Shown here in pieces: positions 12,990 to 24,539 of a stretch of DNA of 64,000 nucleotides; position 1 is the first letter of the stretch, and each line of letters opens with the position of its first letter. The stretch is from Stramonita haemastoma (lineage: Eukaryota; Mollusca; Gastropoda; Neogastropoda; Muricidae): the NCBI GenBank assembly GCA_030674155.1, contig CM060322.1, positions 65,174,324 to 65,238,323 on the forward strand. The letters are read 5' to 3'. Under the pieces are notes generated by a model. The model was not told the DNA's origin and did no database searches. It was given only the letters and a program-made list of their open reading frames with translations. Made by a program: the position numbers and the translations under genes.

Positions 12990-13280
12990 ATAACTCAGTG
13001 GTCAGAGCATTTGCTTTCCCCTAGCTAGGGTTAAGCAGCATCACACGTGGTTACTAAGTGGATGGGTGACCGTTTGCACACCTTGGTTTCAGTACAGTCC
13101 CCCAGTTCATCCAGCTGTCAATGGGTACTTGCCTGCGCCCGTTTTTAGGGTCAGGGAAGATGAAGCAGAGACGGAGAGGAGATGGGTGCCACCTTCAATA
13201 TGCTGGCCCATAGTGAAGTTGATGTCTCTGATGCCTCGCTCCGCTACGACGACATTATTTATTAGGCTATAGGACACCTT
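12990..13280 (+). mobile_element. SINE-like element with tRNA-like and 5S rRNA-like parts
   Basis: A tRNA-like A box ('GGATAACTCAGTGGTCAGAG') is followed at 13,030-13,075 by 'GTTAAGCAGCATC', then 'GTGGTTACTAAGTGGATGG' and 'GTGACCG'. These match the internal promoter half of 5S rRNA (A box GTTAAGCAACGTC, C box TTGGATGGGTGACC). The rest of the 5S molecule is missing. A distinct body follows and ends near 13,280. I infer a SINE that acquired a 5S-derived promoter, or a 5S fragment captured by a tRNA-SINE. Confidence 0.55.
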
Positions 13281-13476
13281 TACCTTTTACACCTCAAAAG
13301 TTGTTAAAAGAGTCCCCAGAACACCCATAATTTACTTTAAAAAGTAAAGAAAGAAAACCAGAACGGTGACGGTGGTACATGACAAAATTCACAAGAAAAG
13401 TTCTTGCTAAGCCAAATGTTGGCTTAGTAAAACATTTCCTAAGTACAGCTTGATTTTCAGCTTCTGTTGGAGCTCC

Positions 13477-13676
<200 letters not shown>

Positions 13677-13731
13677 CACACTTTATCCTAATTCAACAGT
13701 ATTTGAACCCAGTGTCCATTGCTGAGCTGAC

Positions 13732-13959
13732 CTGAAGAGAGGAGTTGCCAGACCATTCCAACAGAACGACATGGAAGACGTAGCGGGACTGCAGCCCATA
13801 AGCACTGGTGATGGCCACGTCCCCACAGTTGAGGTGAGAGGGGTTGTTGGTTCGGATCTCTGTTTGCAGTTCTGGCCCTGCCTGTTGCAGGATGGAGAGG
13901 GACACCTTGCCTTTCTTCAGGTCACGGTCCTGGCTGATGGAGTTCACGATCACGTCCAT
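13732..13959 (-). CDS. PARP14-like: PARP14-like protein, exon E6: central part of the second macro domain
   Basis: The 76 codons begin '[20 protein letters not shown]' and continue '[13 protein letters not shown]', '[20 protein letters not shown]' and 'HVVLLEW'. This is the classic macro-domain core: the VDAIVN strand with the adenine- and ribose-contacting Asn, the helix after 'GKVS', and the '[11 protein letters not shown]...VFHVV' strands. The usual glycine-rich 'GGGV' is replaced by 'LKKGKV', as in some PARP14 macro domains. The acceptor is GCGACAG directly after a (GT)n run on the sense strand; the donor is CTTCAG followed by GTCAGC. Phase 0 at both ends joins E5 (14,802) and E7 (3,338) without a gap. 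Confidence 0.9.
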
Positions 13960-13967
13960 CTGTCGCA

Positions 13968-14041
<74 letters not shown>

Positions 14042-14069
14042 ACCACCACCACACAACACAACACACACA

Positions 14070-14128
<59 letters not shown>

Positions 14129-14140
14129 ACACACACACAC
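13968..14140 (+). repeat. (CA)n tract, a (UG)n run on the host gene's sense strand
   Basis: About 170 bases of CA, interrupted by a CACCAC patch at 14,040-14,070. On the minus (sense) strand it is a (TG)n run ending seven bases before the CAG of the E6 acceptor, so it takes the place of the usual polypyrimidine tract. Confidence 0.95.
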
Positions 14141-14224
14141 TCTCTGTAAATACTGCATACAATGATGCTTTATACCACGTATTGTAAACATAATCAGGGC
14201 GAAAGGAATACTTAGTGAAAACTG

Positions 14225-14760
14225 TATATAAAAAAGGATATGGCATAGGGAATACAGCAAACAAGAACATGGCACAGGGAATACAGCAAACAAGGACATG
14301 GCATAGGGAATAATGCAAACAAGGACATGGCATAGGGAATACAGCAAACAAGGACATGGCACAGGGAATACAGCAAACAAGGACATGGCATAGGGAATAA
14401 TGCAAACAAGGACATGGCATAGGGAATACAGCAAACAAGGACATGGCACAGGGAATACAGCAAACAAGGACATGGCATAGGGAATAATGCAAACAAGGAC
14501 ATGGCATAGGGAATACAGCAAACAAGGACATGGCATAGGGAATAATGCAAACAAGGACATGGCATAGGGAATACAGCAAACAAGGACATGGCACAGGGAA
14601 CACAGCAAACAAGGACATGGCATAGGGAATACAGCAAACAAGGACATGGCACAGGGAATACAGCAAACAAGGACATGGCACAGGGAATACAGCAAACAAG
14701 GACATGGCATAGGGAATAATGCAAACAAGGACATGACACAGAGAATGCTGTAAACAAGGA
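14225..14760 (+). repeat. 29-base minisatellite, about 18 copies
   Basis: Unit 'AACAAGGACATGGCATAGG' plus 'GAATACAGCA'. Variants ('CACAGGG', 'GAATAATGCA') alternate and suggest higher-order duplication of unit blocks. Because 29 is not a multiple of three but stops are absent, it creates long minus-strand frames ([19 protein letters not shown]) that are not genes. It lies in the intron between E5 and E6. Confidence 0.95.
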
Positions 14761-14801
14761 TAGAGAAGACTGGGACTGTAGAAACACCTGTGGAGACTCA
14801 C

Positions 14802-14878
14802 CAGCTGTTTGGCGATTTCTCCTTTCACAATAGACACTGTGATGTTGGTCTGAACAACAGTGGAACCTGTCTTTTGCA
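14802..14878 (-). CDS. PARP14-like: PARP14-like protein, exon E5: first strand of the second macro domain
   Basis: Short exon encoding 'QKTGSTVVQTNITVSIVKGE' and 'IAKQL', the N-terminal strand of a macro domain ('I.VSIVKGEI'). The acceptor is GTTCCCCAG and the donor is CAGCTG followed by GTGAGT, a strong site. The first two bases complete a codon begun in E4, and the end is phase 0, matching E6. A 3'-part-only duplicate of this exon (about 20 bases, 21,419-21,438) sits in the second copy of the surrounding block and is cut by a LINE. Confidence 0.85.
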
Positions 14879-15782
14879 CTGGGGAACTGGCTGACACACC
14901 TGCCGTATCAAATTCCACATTTGTCAGACAAGAATGAAAGCAGGCACAAAACTTCAACCCAGTTGTTGTATATTGCTCTGCCCACCATAGAGCCCATATT
15001 GGGGTTGTATTTGGCTGAATTGTAAATCTCAGATTAAAACTGTGCAACTATACACAGATTGAAACAGGGTTCAAAACCAACTCTGCTTTCTTTCCAAGCA
15101 TCAATGTCTTGGCCAACCATAAAGGTCAACCAGGACGGCCATTGCATTGTGGGATGAACCACATCAACGACACATAAAATGAGATAAAACCCAAACCAGA
15201 TACATTAAAACAACCTGGTATTTAACAACTGACTATAACACTTTCACTCATATCAGATGGAGAAAATTTGATTCTCTCAAGAAGTTGAAAATGTTGTTTG
15301 ATGAAACATTGCAGAAAAGGGTCTTCAGGCAGCCTGCAGTAAAAGGCTTGAAGCACATAATAAATTAGACTTATTGTGTCAGACAAGAAAAACAACAACA
15401 CCTGATTAACCCTTTGTATGACATCATAGAAGAAAGAAACAGCATAGAATTGACCGTTTGTATGATGTCATACAAGAAACAAAACATGAAACTAATTATT
15501 TGCATTCTGTCATACAGAAAACAAACAACATAGAATTAACCCACTGCATAATGTCATACAGGAAAGAAACAACATAGAAGTAACTACTGTACAACTAATA
15601 TAAGAAACAAAACACAAAAGTAACCATTTGCATTCTGTTACACAGAACAGAAACAAAACACAGAACCAACCATTTGTACCATGTCATTGATAACGAAAGA
15701 AATCAGCATGGAACTAAGAGACAGACCGGCCAGCAACTGTGTAAACAGACAGACAGACAGAGCGACAGACAAAGGTTTGAAG

Positions 15783-15883
<101 letters not shown>

Positions 15884-15900
15884 CAGACAGACAGACAGAC

Positions 15901-16038
15901 CGTTTGGTTGTGGAGGTGCCCTCAGAGTGGGTTGAGGGGGGTCAATATTTTGAAGAGGTGGGTGGACGTCAGGTAAAGAGGGTGTCCCCTTTACTTCGGC
16001 CGCAGCAGGTCTGTCTGGATATGTTCCTGCCTGGACAC
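15901..16038 (-). CDS. PARP14-like: PARP14-like protein, exon E4: proline-rich linker
   Basis: The frame reads 'GVQAGTYPDRPAAAEVKGTP', then 'SLPDVHPPLQNIDPPQPTLR' and 'APPQPN', a proline-rich segment without a fold, suitable as a linker between two macro domains. The acceptor is CATTTCCTGACAG. The donor is AACG followed by GTCTGT, formed by the first unit of a GTCT/CT microsatellite, so it is weak by consensus. The exon is 138 bases, phase 1 on both sides, and joins E3 (ends with one extra base) and E5 (starts with two). Phase agreement is the main support; there is no domain evidence. A duplicate lies at 22,483-22,620. Confidence 0.55.
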
Positions 16039-16295
16039 CTGTCAGGAAATGATGCACACACATAATGCAGACACACCTGTAGGTTTCCTCCACTTTCAGC
16101 TGCTATTAGCTGCTATCCATTGCATCCCAGCTTGTGTTCATCATAGCAGAAACTGACCACACTTAGACTTGGTTAAAGGGAAGGCTAATTATTAGACACT
16201 TGGCCATGGACCCTTGACTGAGTTATGATGTATTTACGCAATGTGCAGAGAATGAAATTCATGTTCAACACCATCCATCGTGCCAAGAAATCATT

Positions 16296-16543
16296 CGTCC
16301 ATCCCTCCATCCCTCCAGCTCTCCGTCCTTCTGTCAATCCCTCCATCCATCCTTTTCTCCATCCCTCCATCCCTCCCTCCTTCCCTCCATCCGTCCATCC
16401 ATCTATCCATCCATCTCTCTGTCCCTCCCTCCCTCCCTCCATCCATCAATCCATCCATTTCTCTGTCCCTCCCTCCCTCCCTCCCTCCGTCCATACATCC
16501 ATCCATCCATCTCTCCCTCCCTCCCTCCCTCCATCTGTTCTGT
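16296..16543 (+). repeat. (CCAT)n/(CCCT)n microsatellite
   Basis: Degenerate tetranucleotide repeats. The second block copy has only the first two units (22,873-22,886), so the duplication ends here. Confidence 0.9.
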
Positions 16544-16684
16544 GCTGCCAGGTCAAAGTAATATTACTTTGTCCTCTGTTCAGCTTGCTGTCTTGGTGTG
16601 ACTAAAGATAACAGTTGCAGCTGCACATCTATCAGAAATGGCCTGACATTATAGGAAACACTGCAGCGTTCTTTTTTTCTTCCA

Positions 16685-17055
<371 letters not shown>

Positions 17056-17117
17056 TCTTCTGATGGTAGTGTCTGACACAGAGCCAACCCCATGATGAGC
17101 AAGAAAGGGAGCAGCAC

Positions 17118-17895
17118 ATGGAAGGTGTACTACTAGACCCACCTTGGACTAAACCATCTCAGCAGCAACTGCAAGAGAAAACAGCAATGGACCGGTCCAC
17201 AGAGGTGGACTCACTGGAAAAGGACCAGTTGTGGGAGCATGCTTTCACAGGACAAGACCAGCTACAAAGAAGGACTTTGACCAGCCAGCAACAGCCCCAC
17301 AGCAGTGCCTCCTCAGATCTGGACCAGTGCAAGGAAGACCCCACAACTAGCCATTGTCTACGGAATAAACAGACTTTGCCTGATCAAATGCCACCATTCT
17401 CTGCGTTCCCCAGTGACCGTACCTTTTCTGTCACTAATCCAGTGCTTATGATGGAAGGGCCCACCCACACAAGAAAAGACAAAGCCAGGATCTCAGCCAT
17501 CTGATGTCCAAGCTGACTACGCACACGAGTCAGCCAGAACGCAATTACCAGTATGTCCAGGGAACAACACACACAGTGAAGCAGTCAGATGCGTGCCCTC
17601 GACCAGAGACACAGAGAGTGAGGTGCCTGTGCCAGCTGAAGATGCTCCAGACCCAGTCTGCCAGCCATCAAGGAACAAAAGCCCTGACGTAGCCACATCA
17701 ACACTGAATGCCATGGCAACTACCTTTTCACCAAGACAGATGCGTTGTCAACGTGCTTGTGCCTACAAGCAGCCTGGTATCCAGTCCTGGCTAGCGCCCA
17801 AAGCAAACACAAGTGCAAAAAAAGTTGGTAAAAGAACAAAAAGAAATCTGACCAATGTCACAAGAAAGACTACTGCTGCAGGAGCTAAAAGATAG
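17118..17895 (+). pseudogene. LINE ORF1-like region, two frames
   Basis: Two open frames (17,118-17,504 and 17,593-17,895) give polar, Ser/Thr/Gln-rich sequence without a recognisable RRM or zinc knuckle. The second ends in a basic tail ('KKVGKRTKRNLTNVTRKTTA'), plausible for RNA binding. It lies 18 bases before the endonuclease ATG. I cannot assign a function beyond its position as ORF1. Confidence 0.5.
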
Positions 17896-17913
17896 GATGG
17901 AGGTCAAGGCCCA

Positions 17914-20900
17914 ATGCGTGCTGAAGTAGCTTCCATTTCTTTTTTGTCTTATAATATTGGAGGACTCACCTCAAAGCTTAATGATGCTGATTTTATTCAA
18001 TATGTAAATAAGTTTGACTTTGTTTGTCTCGTGGAAACATTTGTTTCCGATGTTACAACAAATGTATTTTCAAATTTTGTAAGGTATGTTTCGCCTGCAA
18101 CTAAGGTAGGAAACTTAGGCAAAAAGTCTGGGGGTGTAATAGTTTTGGTTAAAAAGACCTTTGAACACTTTGTTGAAAGAGTTGACTTTAATAGTAACAA
18201 TATTATTATTCTAAAACTTTCAAACAATTGTGTGAAAGTAATCATGACATTTTTCTTGTGTTTTTGTATTTGCCACCTATAAACTCACCTTATTATACCG
18301 TTGCTGACTCTAATGATGGTATTGAAATTCTTGAGTCATGCCTGCTCCAGATTATTGAGCACAATCAGGATGCTGCATTTATCATTTCTGGCGATTTTAA
18401 TGCCAGAACGGCAAACAATCAGCCAATTGGAAAGCAGTCTTTTTATATTTTCCAAACAATGGAAAGATGATCTAGATACAGTACAATACAGAAATTCCCA
18501 AGACCAGGGAGAGAATGATTTTGGTAGAAGGCTATTAGATTTATGCTCTTTTTATGAACTGTGTTTTCTTAATGGTAATTGTCAAGGGGACGAACAAGGT
18601 CATTATACATCTATTTCTAGCATGGGCAGTAGCGTAATAGATTATTTCATTATATCACGTGCGATTTTTGATTTGCCAATGAACATGAATGTTGGAGAAC
18701 AGATTTACTCACAACATATGCCAATAACATGTAACATTAGGTGCAGGAATGTTCCTGTTTCTCATTCTCCAAGCACCCAAAGCATTGTTATAGAGAAGCT
18801 TGTATGGCATATTGGAAAATTTGATGTATTTAAACAGAACATCTTAAAATGTAAAGATAAGCTTGCACTAGCAGCAACGTTTGTCAGTTCTAGTATCAAT
18901 GAAGCAGTAAGTATGTTTACATCAGTTATGGTAGAAGCTTCATCTTGCATGCTAAAGAAAGTTATAATTACTGACCAGAGACCAACACAGAAATGGTTTG
19001 ACAAAGAATGCAGAAAGGCTAAGATAATCACTAAACAATCACTTAGACAGTATAGAACAAGTTATTGTGATGGAAATAAAAATGATTATCTTGTAAAGAG
19101 AAAAGAGTATAAAGAGTTGCTAAGAAGAAAATCTGAGGCCTACAAAAATGATATGAAAAAATAAGATAATGAATAATATGCATGATCCCAAAACTTTCTG
19201 GTCTACTTTAAAGTCAATTTCTTCAAAAAGAAATAAGAAAAGAAATATCATATCTAAAGAAGATTGGCTGAAGCACTTTGCAACAGAATCGGATGCAACA
19301 ATAGGCAGCCCTCAAAGCAAACAAATAATGCAGGATGGATGTGACCAGAGTGCAGATTTTAATTTACAGTTGAATAGAGAGATTGAGGCTGATGAGGTTT
19401 TGGCGGCTATTAGGCATTTAAAATGTAATAAAGCTGGTGGTCCGGACACTCTGATTCCAGAAGTGTTCATTTACTCTGCTGAGGCCATAGCACCTTTTCT
19501 AACCACGGTATTTAATCAAGCCTTTGTTACTGGGCAGTTTCCTAATTTGTGGACAGAAGCAATTATTCAGCCACTCCATAAAAAGGGAAACATAAATGAA
19601 CCAAATAATTATTGGGGAATATCCCTTTTAAATATATGTAGTAAATTGTACAGCTATGTACTTAACAAGCGCCTGATTATATGGATAGAAGAGAATGAAA
19701 GTATAGGGGAAGAACAAGCAGGTTTTAGAAAGGACCACTCTACAATCGATCATGTATTTACTCTTTTTGCAGTTATCCAAAAATTCCTAGCACAGAACAA
19801 AAAGCTGTATGTTGCTTTTATTGATTTTAAAAAAGCATTTGACTTCATCTCACATGCAAAGCTTTGGCCTATTCTCCTAAAACATGGTCTCAGTGGTAGA
19901 ATGTTTTATGCAATCCAGAGCATGTACCAGATTGTGAAATATCGTATCAGGTGTAGTAATGGTGGAGGTGTGACTGATTTTCTGTATTCACAGAAGGGCC
20001 TAAAGCAAGAGGAAATAACAGCCCTATACTATTCTCACTACTAATAAACGAATTAGCTGAGGATGTTCTTAACAAGGGAAAGCAAGGTGCCCAAATGTTT
20101 CCAGATGTTTATGAACTAATCATCTTATTGTTTGCAGATGACGTTGCACTCATTTCATTTACACCTGTAGGTCTCCAACATCAGTTGAACTTGCTAGCAG
20201 ATAATGCAGATAAACTTGAACTCACAGTAAATCTCGAAAAGTCAAATATTGTTGTCTTCAGAAATGGTGCCTACATTGCCAGCCGGGAAAGATGGTTATA
20301 CAAGAACAAAGAAATGAAAATTGTTAACGCATATAACTACCTGGGGATATGGCTTAGTACTCGACTATCCTTTTCACATTCACTGAATAAACAAATTGCA
20401 AATGGTAAGGCAGGAGTCATTGAAATTTTTTAAAGTATGTGGGCCCTAGGTGAAATTACACCACCTATTGTGTTCAAATTATTTGACTCCCAAATAAAAC
20501 CTATGCTTCTTTATGGGTCTGAGCTATGGGGAACACAAAACCAATGCTGTATCGAAACAGTACATTTGTTTATGCTTAAAAAGCTACTGAATGTTTTGTC
20601 TAAAACACCTAATGACGTGGTCTATAGTGAAACTGGTAGACAACCTATATGGATAGATGCAAAAGTAAGTACAATTCGATTCTGGATCCGTCTCACTAGA
20701 ATGGAAAATGAAAGACTGCCACGAAAGGCCTACAACATGCTCCTTAATATTAACGATAATTGCAAGGGCAACTGGGTCTCAGATGTTGAACAGAATTTGT
20801 GTATCTTTGGATTTGGTTTTGTTTGGCTAAATCAGGGGGTGCAACATGTGAAATGGTTTCTATGTGTGTATAAAGAACGTTTGTCTGACTGCTGGAAGCA

Positions 20901-21170
20901 AGGATGCCATGAGCGAAACATGGAGCGTGGCAGATATTTTGTGTATAGACTTTTTAAAACAGATTTATCTATTGAACCATATTTCGACTGTATAAAAAAC
21001 AAAAAGATTCGAGACTGTTTGATTCGTTTCAGGCTGGGTATATCTGACATCAATATTCTTAAGCAACGTTTCACAAATGACCTCACCCCGAACCTGTCCT
21101 GTCCAATGTGTAAGTGTTGATTGGAAGATGAGGTACATTTTTTGTTTATGTGTAAAGCTACGGAGGATTT
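17914..21170 (+). pseudogene. LINE ORF2: endonuclease and reverse transcriptase, frame-broken
   Basis: Endonuclease: 'YNIGGLTSKL', 'FDFVCLVETFVSD' (catalytic Glu), 'IISGDFNARTAN' near 18,388, 'VIDYFIISRAIF' and 'SQHMPITCNI', where the canonical SDH is changed to SQH. RT: 'KCNKAGGPDTLIPEVF' (19,424), 'PNNYWGISLLNICSKLYSYV', 'YVAFIDFKKAFDFISHAKL' (19,810), and 'LLFADDVALISFTP' (20,128) with intact FADD. C-terminus: 'RFRLGISDINILKQRF' and 'NLSCPMCKC'. The changed SDH and multiple frame breaks mean it cannot act. Confidence 0.8.
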
Positions 21171-22343
21171 GAGATAGAAATATTTTTCGTTTGTCAATGA
21201 GAAGAAATTTGGAAAGCAATCCTTGGGCATTTTAAGTGACACCAAACATTGATATAATGTTGCCAGATACATCTATCATGCTTTGAAACGCAGATGTACC
21301 ATACAGTAAAAGCATTATATGGATGCAGTTGTATAAAGACTATGGTTGATAATGTAAAATTAATACCTTTGATTGAAGACCTTAGCAGATAGATTACAAT
21401 ATTATGTTATGAAGTCACAGTGGAACCTGTCTTTTGCACTGGGGAACTGGCTGACACACCTGCCGTATCAAATTCCACATTTGTCAGACAAGAATGAAAG
21501 CAGGCACAAAACTTCAACCCAGTTGTTGTTTATTGCTCTGCCCACCATAGAGCCCATATTGGGGTTGTATTTGGCTGAATTGTAAATCTCAGATTAAAAC
21601 TGTGCAACTATACACAGATTGAAACAGGGTTTAAAACTAACTCTGCTTTCTTTCCAAGCATCAACGTCTTGGCCAACCATAAAGGTCAACCAGAACGGCC
21701 ATTGCATTGTGGGATGAACCACATCAACGACACATAAAATGAGATAAAACCCAAACCAGATACATTAAAACAACCTGGTATTTAACAACTGACTATAACA
21801 CTTTCACTCATATCAGATGGAGAAAATTTGATTCTCTCAAGAAGTTGAAAATGTTGTTTGATGAAACATTGCAGAAAGGGGTCTTCAGGCAGCCTGCAGT
21901 AAAAGGCTTGAAGCACATAATAAATTAGACTTATTGTGTCAGACAAGAAAAACAACAACACCTGATTAACCCTTTGTATGACATCATAGAAGAAAGAAAC
22001 AGCATAGAATTGACTGTTTGTATGATGTCATACAAGAAACAAAACATGAAACTAATTATTTGCATTCTGTCATACAGAAAACAAACAACATAGAATTAAC
22101 CCACTGCATAATGTCATACAGGAAAGAAACAACATAGAAGTAACTACTGTACAACTAGTATAAGAAACAAAACACAAAAGTAACCATTTGCATTCTGTTA
22201 CACAGAACAGAAACAAAACACAGAGCCAACCATTTGTACCATGTCATTGATAACGAAAGAAATCAGCATGGAACTAAGAGACAGACCGGCCAGCAACTGT
22301 GTAAACAGACAGACAGACAGAGCGACAGACAAAGGTTTGAAGA

Positions 22344-22344
<1 letters not shown>

Positions 22345-22430
<86 letters not shown>

Positions 22431-22480
22431 ACAGACAGACAGACAGACAGACAGACAGAGACAGACAGACAGACAGACAG
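22345..22480 (+). repeat. (GA)n and (GACA)n tracts in block copy 2
   Basis: Equivalent to 15,783-15,900 but with a longer GACA part, so microsatellite length already differs between the copies. Confidence 0.95.
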
Positions 22481-22482
22481 AC

Positions 22483-22620
22483 CTTTTGGTTGTGGAGGTG
22501 CCCTCAGAGTGGGTTGAGGGGGGTCAATATTTTGAAGAGGTGGGTGGACGTCAGGTAAAGAGGATGTCCCCTTTACTTCAGCCGCAGCAGGTCTGTCTGG
22601 GTATGCTCCTGCCCGGACAC
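22483..22620 (-). CDS. PARP14-like: Duplicate of PARP14-like exon E4
   Basis: Same 138-base layout, acceptor (CCTGACAG) and microsatellite donor (AAAAG followed by GTCTGT). Differences are few (VRAGAYPD versus VQAGTYPD, KGTS versus KGTP, PPQPK versus PPQPN). It is phase 1 on both sides, so it could be skipped, used instead of, or used in addition to E4 without changing the frame. The partner exon E5 in this copy is destroyed. Whether it is spliced is unknown. Confidence 0.4.
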
Positions 22621-22886
22621 CTGTCAGGAAATGATGCACACACATAATGCAGACACACCTGTCAGTTTCCTCCACTTTCAGCTGCTATTAGCTGCTATCC
22701 ATTGCATCCCAGCTTGTGTTCATCATAGCAGAAACTGACCACACTTAGACTTGTTAAAGGGAAGGCTAATTTTTAGCACTTGGCCATGGACCCTTGACTG
22801 AGTTATGATGTATTTACGCACTGTGCAAAGAATGAAATTCATGTTCAACACCATCCATCATGCAGGCAATCATTCGTCCATCCCTC

Positions 22887-23117
22887 AGATGGCACAGATG
22901 AATGTCTGGAGGACATTGACAATAGGGTCCATGTCAATGTTGTTATTGAAGAGAACGATGACATACCTGACAAAATTCAGGATACAGATAACAGATCTGA
23001 AAATGGCAAAACAGAGATAGGAGAAAACAATGACTATGAAATGACTTATGACAATATTACAACTGGTAGCAGCAGAGCTATTTTGACAGAACCAGATATC
23101 AGTAACGGATTACGACC
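22887..23117 (+). mobile_element. LINE ORF1 fragment, left of the Gypsy insertion
   Basis: An open acidic frame reads 'DGTDECLEDIDNRVHVNVV', then 'NSENG'-like polar sequence, ending 'ILTEPDISNGLRPI' where the LTR begins. The right half continues at 26,628 with 'ESETDKTDVEECTDNKTEST'. Together they look like the acidic N-terminal part of a LINE ORF1. No domain is recognised. Confidence 0.55.
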
Positions 23118-23476
23118 TATTCATGTAAATAGACAGCTCTAGTCAAGGGACACTACTCTTCCAAATTCTGAATTCAAAATGGCTACCTAAATGGACATGT
23201 GGTCATAGAAGAAACATTTCATCTTATTTATCTGTAAGTTTTGCTTCATTTAACCTTACTTTTCCATAACCCTTAATGGTAGTGTTAGTCAGGTGTAATC
23301 TCAAGCCTCTTTTGATGCTAGTACCTTTATTCTTTTACGTTTGACTTGATATTTGAATATCAATTTCGTGTTGCCAAATGCTGCTAGTCAACAGTTTCTC
23401 TTTTCTTTTCTTTGGTTACAGAACCGTAGTCATAGTTTGAATTAAAGTTTATTTGATCAAAGAGACAGCGTTCTCA
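23118..23476 (+). repeat. 5' LTR
   Basis: Begins around TATTCATGTAAATAGACAG and ends around GACAGCGTTCTCA. It contains the block 'GGTAGTGTTAGTCAGGTGTA', shared with the 3' LTR. A late 'GAATTAAAGTTTATTTG' could serve as a poly(A) signal region. Confidence 0.8.
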
Positions 23477-23561
23477 TTGATGACCACGGTCAGTTGAGCA
23501 TGACCAAACACCCACATCACCATGCCTGCCGTCGCCTGCCCCGATCTCTGGCTGTGACTAC

Positions 23562-24206
23562 GTGACACCAGACCTCACTGCTGCCATCATTGCTGCTCTC
23601 ATCACTGCTCACACCACCACCCACACCCAGGAAGCCACAGCAGCAGCGAAGTTCGACAGAGTTAAACACCCAGTCATCTCCGCCACTGGCACCAGCGAGG
23701 AATGGGAATACTCTCTGTCTATCTGGTCTGACTACGTCAACGCTACAAAGGTGACTGGCCGCGACAAAGCACAACAACTCCTGGAGTGTTGTGACCAGCC
23801 ACTACAGAAGGACCTCACTCGTTCAGCGGGTGGCAGCCTCACGAACAAAACCAAAGATGAGATCCTTGCCGCCATCAGGAAACTAGCCGTACGCCAAGAA
23901 AACACAATGGTAGCCAGAGTTGCGCTACACAACATGTGCCAAGACCGCGATGAACCCATATGTGTACTTGGGGCCCATCTCGCTGGCCAAGCCTGTGTCT
24001 GCAACTTCACCATCAAATGCCCCTCCAACGCTTGCAGCCGAGACGTCAACTATACTGACAACATCTTACGTGACGCCCTCATCTGTGGCAACTGGACCTC
24101 CTCAGCCACACGAATCAGGAGACTGGCCTGGAAGATGTCCTCCAGTTCATGGAAGCCAAAGAAGCCAGCAAACGATCAGCCTCCCGCCTGCTGGACGCTC
24201 ACATGA
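23562..24206 (+). pseudogene. Gypsy gag-like protein (capsid region)
   Basis: A 214-codon frame with 'HPVISATGTSEEWEYSLSIW', 'DKAQQLLECCDQPLQKDL', 'ILAAIRKLAVRQENTMVARV' and 'LHNMCQDRDEPICVLGAHL'. The helical, Trp-containing layout fits the capsid part of retroelement Gag. The usual start is lost (an upstream ATG at 23,523 stops after 11 codons) and the frame shifts near 24,150. Confidence 0.65.
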
Positions 24207-24289
24207 CTGACGCTGCATCAGACATAGTCAAGGCCACAAGCGGCATATAATATTATCAGAAGAATAAGTGCCTTGCCCTACACGTGGAC

Positions 24290-24440
24290 AAGAAAGACCC
24301 CTGCACATATTGTGGAAAGACAGGCCATGCCGCATGCTCTCCAGCCCAGGACCGCAAGACTGATTGCCTGGTGTACAGCCACACATGTCCGCTGTGCAAC
24401 AGAGACCACCACTAGGAATCCCTCTGCCGCAGCAAAGACA
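24290..24440 (+). pseudogene. Gypsy gag zinc-knuckle region
   Basis: Translation shows 'CTYCGKTGHAAC' and, 30 residues on, 'CPLCNRDHH' followed by a stop and 'ESLC'. These are degenerate CCHC-type knuckles of nucleocapsid. The stop after the HH pair shows decay. Confidence 0.6.
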
Positions 24441-24539
24441 AGCCAATGAAGCGCCGACCCAAACCTGCTATGGAAGACTATGAAGGAGCCGTATTTGACA
24501 AACTGTGTACGGTGACCTCATCTTCCCATGGTAGAGCAA

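Larger units (their letters stand above)
17060..21416 (+). mobile_element. Near full-length LINE (ORF1 region, endonuclease, RT, C-terminal Cys region)
   Basis: A long two-ORF non-LTR element in the intron between the two copies of the E4 block. ORF1-like sequence spans 17,118-17,895, endonuclease and RT 17,914-21,170, and a short 3' UTR ends at 21,416 directly against the second block copy. A few frameshifts and stops break it (near 18,255, 18,450, 19,163, 20,000, 20,434 and 21,118), so it is recent but inactive. It belongs to the same family as 7,421-9,700 and 33,540-37,360. Its endonuclease start ('SFLSYNIGGLTSKLNDADFI') is closest to that of the 2A-bearing LINE at 60,235. Confidence 0.85.
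21417..22886. repeat. 1.45-kb duplicated block, copy 2
   Basis: See copy 1 (14,857-16,307). The left edge falls inside exon E5, so only about 20 bases of that exon are present, joined to the LINE's 3' end. The right edge is CATCCCTC, joined to another LINE's ORF1. Confidence 0.95.

Noticed and set aside
13000..13085. Genuine 5S rRNA gene
   Set aside because: Only the internal promoter half resembles 5S; the 5' and 3' stem-forming ends are absent.
14225..14760. CRISPR-like regular repeats
   Set aside because: Units are contiguous 29-base tandem repeats without unique spacers, in a eukaryotic intron. The same applies to 9,940-10,715 and 50,801-51,400.
13922..15047. Long minus-strand frames of 190-365 codons with Cys/Leu/Pro-rich repeats
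   Set aside because: They are translations of the 29-base minisatellite and the CA tract; three frames are open at once, as expected for a repeat without stops. Only exons E5 and E6 within this range have domain support.
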